NCBI GenBank assembly: GCA_018375265.1 | Contig: JAHADO010000035.1 | Coordinates: 1-9,208, forward strand | Length of the DNA: 9,208 bases | Source of the DNA: Campylobacter concisus | GTDB taxonomy: Bacteria; Campylobacterota; Campylobacteria; Campylobacterales; Campylobacteraceae | Reading direction: 5' to 3' | Shown: positions 6,829 through 9,208 of the stretch, one piece after another | Layout of the letters: every line of letters begins with the position of its first letter | Numbering within the stretch: position 1 is the first letter of the stretch | Position numbers and translations under genes: made by a program | Notes under the pieces: model-generated | Told to the model about the DNA's origin: nothing | Database searches by the model: none | What the model saw: the letters and a program-made list of their open reading frames with translations, nothing else

Positions 6829-7325
6829 CAAAAATCCTTATAGCTTATGCCAAGATAAAGAGCGCCAAGCGAGACTAATAAATTTAGCGGCGTAAAATAA
6901 TAGATGATGACGATGAGGCTCTCGTTTAGCTCGATCATCTCGTGTGACCTAAGCGCTTTTATGGCCGTTTTGTATTTATAAAAAATGTAGCCTAAATTTA
7001 AGACCAAAAACAGCTCTATCGCCCATTTTGTCGCAGCTGCTGCGCTTGCCATAGGATTTGCCGTTTTGTTACACTCAGAGCCATATATCATCACCAAGCT
7101 AGTTACTGCGATACAAAGAACGAGCGTGAAAATGGCGATACCAAAGCGTCTTATGATGTGAAGCAAGATGTGGTAGCGCTCTTTATCTTCAAATTTGCTT
7201 TTGACAAAGTAGCTGCCAGTGAGCACCAGACCAGCTTGCAGCCCCACAAAAAGGGCTACAAATGTGACGTGTAGAAATAGAACTATCTGGTCAAATTTGA
7301 TAAAAGCTATCTCTTGGTGGCTCAT
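6828..7325 (-). CDS. four-helix integral membrane protein of unknown function
   Basis: The 165 residues contain four clear membrane segments, at about 13-38, 61-81, 98-116 and 137-160. Histidine 19 lies inside the first helix (LFLHVTFVALFVGL), a His/Arg-rich loop (RYHILLHIIRRFG, 50-62) lies before the second, and ATKWAIELFLVLNLGY (98-113) forms the third. This layout, with a first-helix histidine and a conserved-looking KWAIEL segment, resembles the four-helix haem-linked proteins of the CopD and HemJ type. The similarity is by eye only and could be superficial. There is no signal peptide and no soluble domain. The gene starts inside the alaS stop (ATGA) and ends inside the maf start (TGATG), so it is co-translated with both. 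Its own ribosome-binding site is poor, consistent with coupling to alaS. Confidence 0.85.
   Translation of the reverse strand: MSHQEIAFIKFDQIVLFLHVTFVALFVGLQAGLVLTGSYFVKSKFEDKERYHILLHIIRRFGIAIFTLVLCIAVTSLVMIYGSECNKTANPMASAAAATKWAIELFLVLNLGYIFYKYKTAIKALRSHEMIELNESLIVIIYYFTPLNLLVSLGALYLGISYKDF
6835..6839 (-). promoter_or_regulatory. ribosome-binding site that sets the maf start
   Basis: The minus strand reads AAGGATTTTTGATG. AAGGA stands six bases before ATG 6828-6826 but only three before the in-frame TTG at 6831-6829, which favours the ATG. The site lies inside the last codons of the upstream membrane protein gene. Confidence 0.65.
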
Positions 7326-9208
7326 TTTTCTAAAGCTTGCCTTGCGTACTCTACCGAGCTTCTTATGGCATCTTCGATGGCTAGAGCGTTTTTGCCGCCA
7401 GCCGTTGCAAAGTCATCTTTACCGCCGCCATTTCCGCCAAGGATCTGCGCTGCAAATTTGACCCATGCACCCGCTTTTATAGGGGCATTTTTCACGCCAG
7501 CTGCAAGAGAAATTTTCCCCTCTTCATCGACTTGTACTAGCAAGATCGCAGCGCTTTCGTGCTCGTTTTTGAACTCATCTATCATCGTTTTTATATCGCC
7601 ACCATCGATGCTTGCTACGCAAAGTTTGGTTTCATTTACGTTTAAAAAGGCTAGGGCGTGAGAATTTTTAGCATTTTTTAGCTTATCTTTTAGCGTTTTT
7701 AGCTCGCCTTTTAGCTTTTTGACGGCATTTAGTGGCTCAACGCTCTTTAGCTCTTCTTTTAACTCTTCAAGCTCAGCTCTAAACGATCTTGCTAAATTTA
7801 GCGCAGCCCTTGAGCAAACAGCCTCTATACGCCTAACGCCAGCGCTTACGCCACTCTCTTTTATGATGAAAAACGATCCGATCTCATCTATATTTTTCAC
7901 GTGTGTGCCACCGCAAAGCTCTTTGCTGATCTCGCCAAAGCTTACAACTCTTACTTTGTCTGCGTATTTTTCGTTAAATAGTGCGATCGCACCGCTATTT
8001 TTGGCATCTTCAAGGTTCATTAGCTTGGTCTCTTGGCTTGCGCCATTTACGATCCACTCATTTACTAAATTTTCAACCTTAGAAATTTCCTCGCCGCTTA
8101 GCGCTTTTGGATGCGAGAAGTCAAATCTTAGCCTGTCTGCCTCGACGTTTGAGCCAGCTTGAGCGATATGAGTGCCCACAACTGCTCTAAGCGCTGCGTG
8201 AAGGAGGTGTGTAGCGCTGTGGTGGCGCGCGATCTCCGCTCTATCGCTAGAAACTTCAAGCTCAACTTCATCGCCAACTTTTAGCGCCGCGCTACTCTCA
8301 ACTAAAGATAAATTTAGTCCGTGGAATTTTTGCGTATCAAGCACATTTGCTTTGCCTATTATCTTGCCGCCATCGCCGCACTGGCCGCCACTTTGAGCGT
8401 AAAACGGTGTGACATCAAACATCACCCAGCCCTCTTTGCCAGCCTCTAAGCTATCTATATTTTTAAATTCCTCATCAAGCAAGGCTAGAATTTTACTTTT
8501 ACTCTTAAGCTCTTCGTAGCCTATAAATTTATTCTCGCCAAATTTCTCAAGTAGCTCTTTAAAATCGCCCTTTGCACTCTTGTCACCACTGCCTTTCCAA
8601 GCAGCTTTTGCACGTGCTTTTTGCTCGCTCATAAGCTCATCAAACCTTGCCTCATCGACCTTTAAGCCCTTTTCTCTAAGCATATCAGCCGTTAGGTCAA
8701 GTGGGAAGCCAAATGTGTCATAGAGCTTAAACGCAGCCTCTCCGCTAAAAATTTCTTTTGTATTTTTAAGCTCACTCTCAAATAGCTCTAAACCACTAGC
8801 GATTGTCGCTAAAAATCTCTCTTCTTCAAGCTTGATCTGCTCTTTTACAGCCGCTTTTTTATCGTTTAGATAGGTGTAGTGTCCGCCCATGAGCTCGCAA
8901 ACTTTATCGACAAGCTTATACATAAATGGCTCTTTTATGCCTAGCAAGTATCCATGGCGGATCGCACGGCGTAAGATACGGCGAAGCACGTAGCCACGGC
9001 CTTCTTTGTCAAATGTCGTGCCTTGAGCTAGCAAAAATGTGACTGAGCGGATGTGGTCGCTTATAACGCGGTAGCTAGCGCCACTTTCATAGACGTATGG
9101 CTTGCCGCAAAGCTTTGCCACTTCGTTAATTAGCGGCATAAAAAGTGTGCTGTCGTAGTTGCTAAATTTACCCTGCAAGATAGCAGTAACACGCTCAAGT
9201 CCCATGCC
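7322..9208 (-). CDS. alaS: alanyl-tRNA synthetase, N-terminus outside the window
   Basis: This class II enzyme charges tRNA-Ala and clears mischarged Ser- and Gly-tRNA-Ala in the cytoplasm. The window contains the last 628 codons; the frame enters at GMGLERVTAIL, which is class II motif 3, so roughly 220 residues with motifs 1 and 2 are missing. Counting from the Met of that motif: helical tRNA-recognition region to about 220, editing domain with HHSATH (328-333) and the CGGTH zinc motif (431-435), a coiled-coil linker rich in Glu/Lys/Leu (about 473-513), and the C-terminal domain with GGNGGGKDDFATAGGKN (589-605). All visible functional motifs are intact. The stop overlaps the next gene by ATGA. 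It is probably the first gene of the minus-strand unit, but its promoter lies outside the window. Confidence 0.96.
   Translation of the reverse strand, partial: GMGLERVTAILQGKFSNYDSTLFMPLINEVAKLCGKPYVYESGASYRVISDHIRSVTFLLAQGTTFDKEGRGYVLRRILRRAIRHGYLLGIKEPFMYKLVDKVCELMGGHYTYLNDKKAAVKEQIKLEEERFLATIASGLELFESELKNTKEIFSGEAAFKLYDTFGFPLDLTADMLREKGLKVDEARFDELMSEQKARAKAAWKGSGDKSAKGDFKELLEKFGENKFIGYEELKSKSKILALLDEEFKNIDSLEAGKEGWVMFDVTPFYAQSGGQCGDGGKIIGKANVLDTQKFHGLNLSLVESSAALKVGDEVELEVSSDRAEIARHHSATHLLHAALRAVVGTHIAQAGSNVEADRLRFDFSHPKALSGEEISKVENLVNEWIVNGASQETKLMNLEDAKNSGAIALFNEKYADKVRVVSFGEISKELCGGTHVKNIDEIGSFFIIKESGVSAGVRRIEAVCSRAALNLARSFRAELEELKEELKSVEPLNAVKKLKGELKTLKDKLKNAKNSHALAFLNVNETKLCVASIDGGDIKTMIDEFKNEHESAAILLVQVDEEGKISLAAGVKNAPIKAGAWVKFAAQILGGNGGGKDDFATAGGKNALAIEDAIRSSVEYARQALEK

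Noticed and set aside
6829..6831. TTG as the maf start codon
   Set aside because: It adds only one residue, has a three-base spacing to the ribosome-binding site, and the adjacent ATG fits better.
7219..7661. Two open frames of 80 and 115 codons on the plus strand over the alaS end and the membrane protein gene
   Set aside because: They are antisense shadows of well-supported genes, with no domain and no plausible translation start context.
7719..8162. 147-codon open frame on the plus strand inside alaS
   Set aside because: It is antisense to intact alaS editing-domain sequence and is serine-rich low-complexity, as expected when the opposite strand of a Glu/Lys/Ala-rich gene is read.
314..9208. 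Functional link between glyS and alaS because both are class II tRNA synthetases at the two ends
   Set aside because: They lie on opposite strands in separate units, and nothing in the sequence connects their regulation.

Overview
The window looks like a piece of a non-thermophilic Campylobacter chromosome, of the C. concisus type. The reasons are a moderately low G+C (about 40% by eye), proteins of epsilonproteobacterial type, and the gene order alaS – maf – penicillin-binding protein 1A, which is also found in C. jejuni. The species assignment is inference; the sequence contains no rRNA. Almost every base is coding, and I see no mobile element, tRNA, rRNA or CRISPR array.

Positions 1-2332 run on the plus strand. 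They hold the 3' end of an unrecognised gene, a previously easy-to-miss 51-codon gene for a single-pass membrane protein (162-317), and glyS (glycyl-tRNA synthetase beta subunit). The three are packed without gaps: the first stop codon directly abuts the next ATG, and the small gene overlaps glyS by ATGA. A hairpin followed by a short T run ends this unit at about 2339-2370.

Positions 2375-9208 run on the minus strand and converge on that hairpin. In transcription order they are alaS (5' end outside the window), a four-helix membrane protein of unknown function, maf (nucleotide pyrophosphatase), a class A penicillin-binding protein, a secreted ComEA-like helix-hairpin-helix DNA-binding protein, and a phosphoethanolamine transferase of the EptA/EptC family. 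The first five are linked by overlaps of 4, 1 and 4 bases and a gap of 8 bases, so they almost certainly share a transcript. The transferase follows after a 73-base gap. Apart from alaS and possibly maf, the unit serves the cell envelope: wall synthesis, periplasmic DNA binding for transformation, and surface phosphoethanolamine decoration.

The most unusual part is the phosphoethanolamine transferase. Its conserved metal-binding glutamate is a lysine (Lys240), its reading frame carries an A8 run, and a perfect 11-bp inverted repeat in its leader could hide its start codon on read-through transcripts. The window is also strikingly rich in the palindrome AAATTT, about ten times the expectation from base composition. 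I found no wholly new multi-gene system here.
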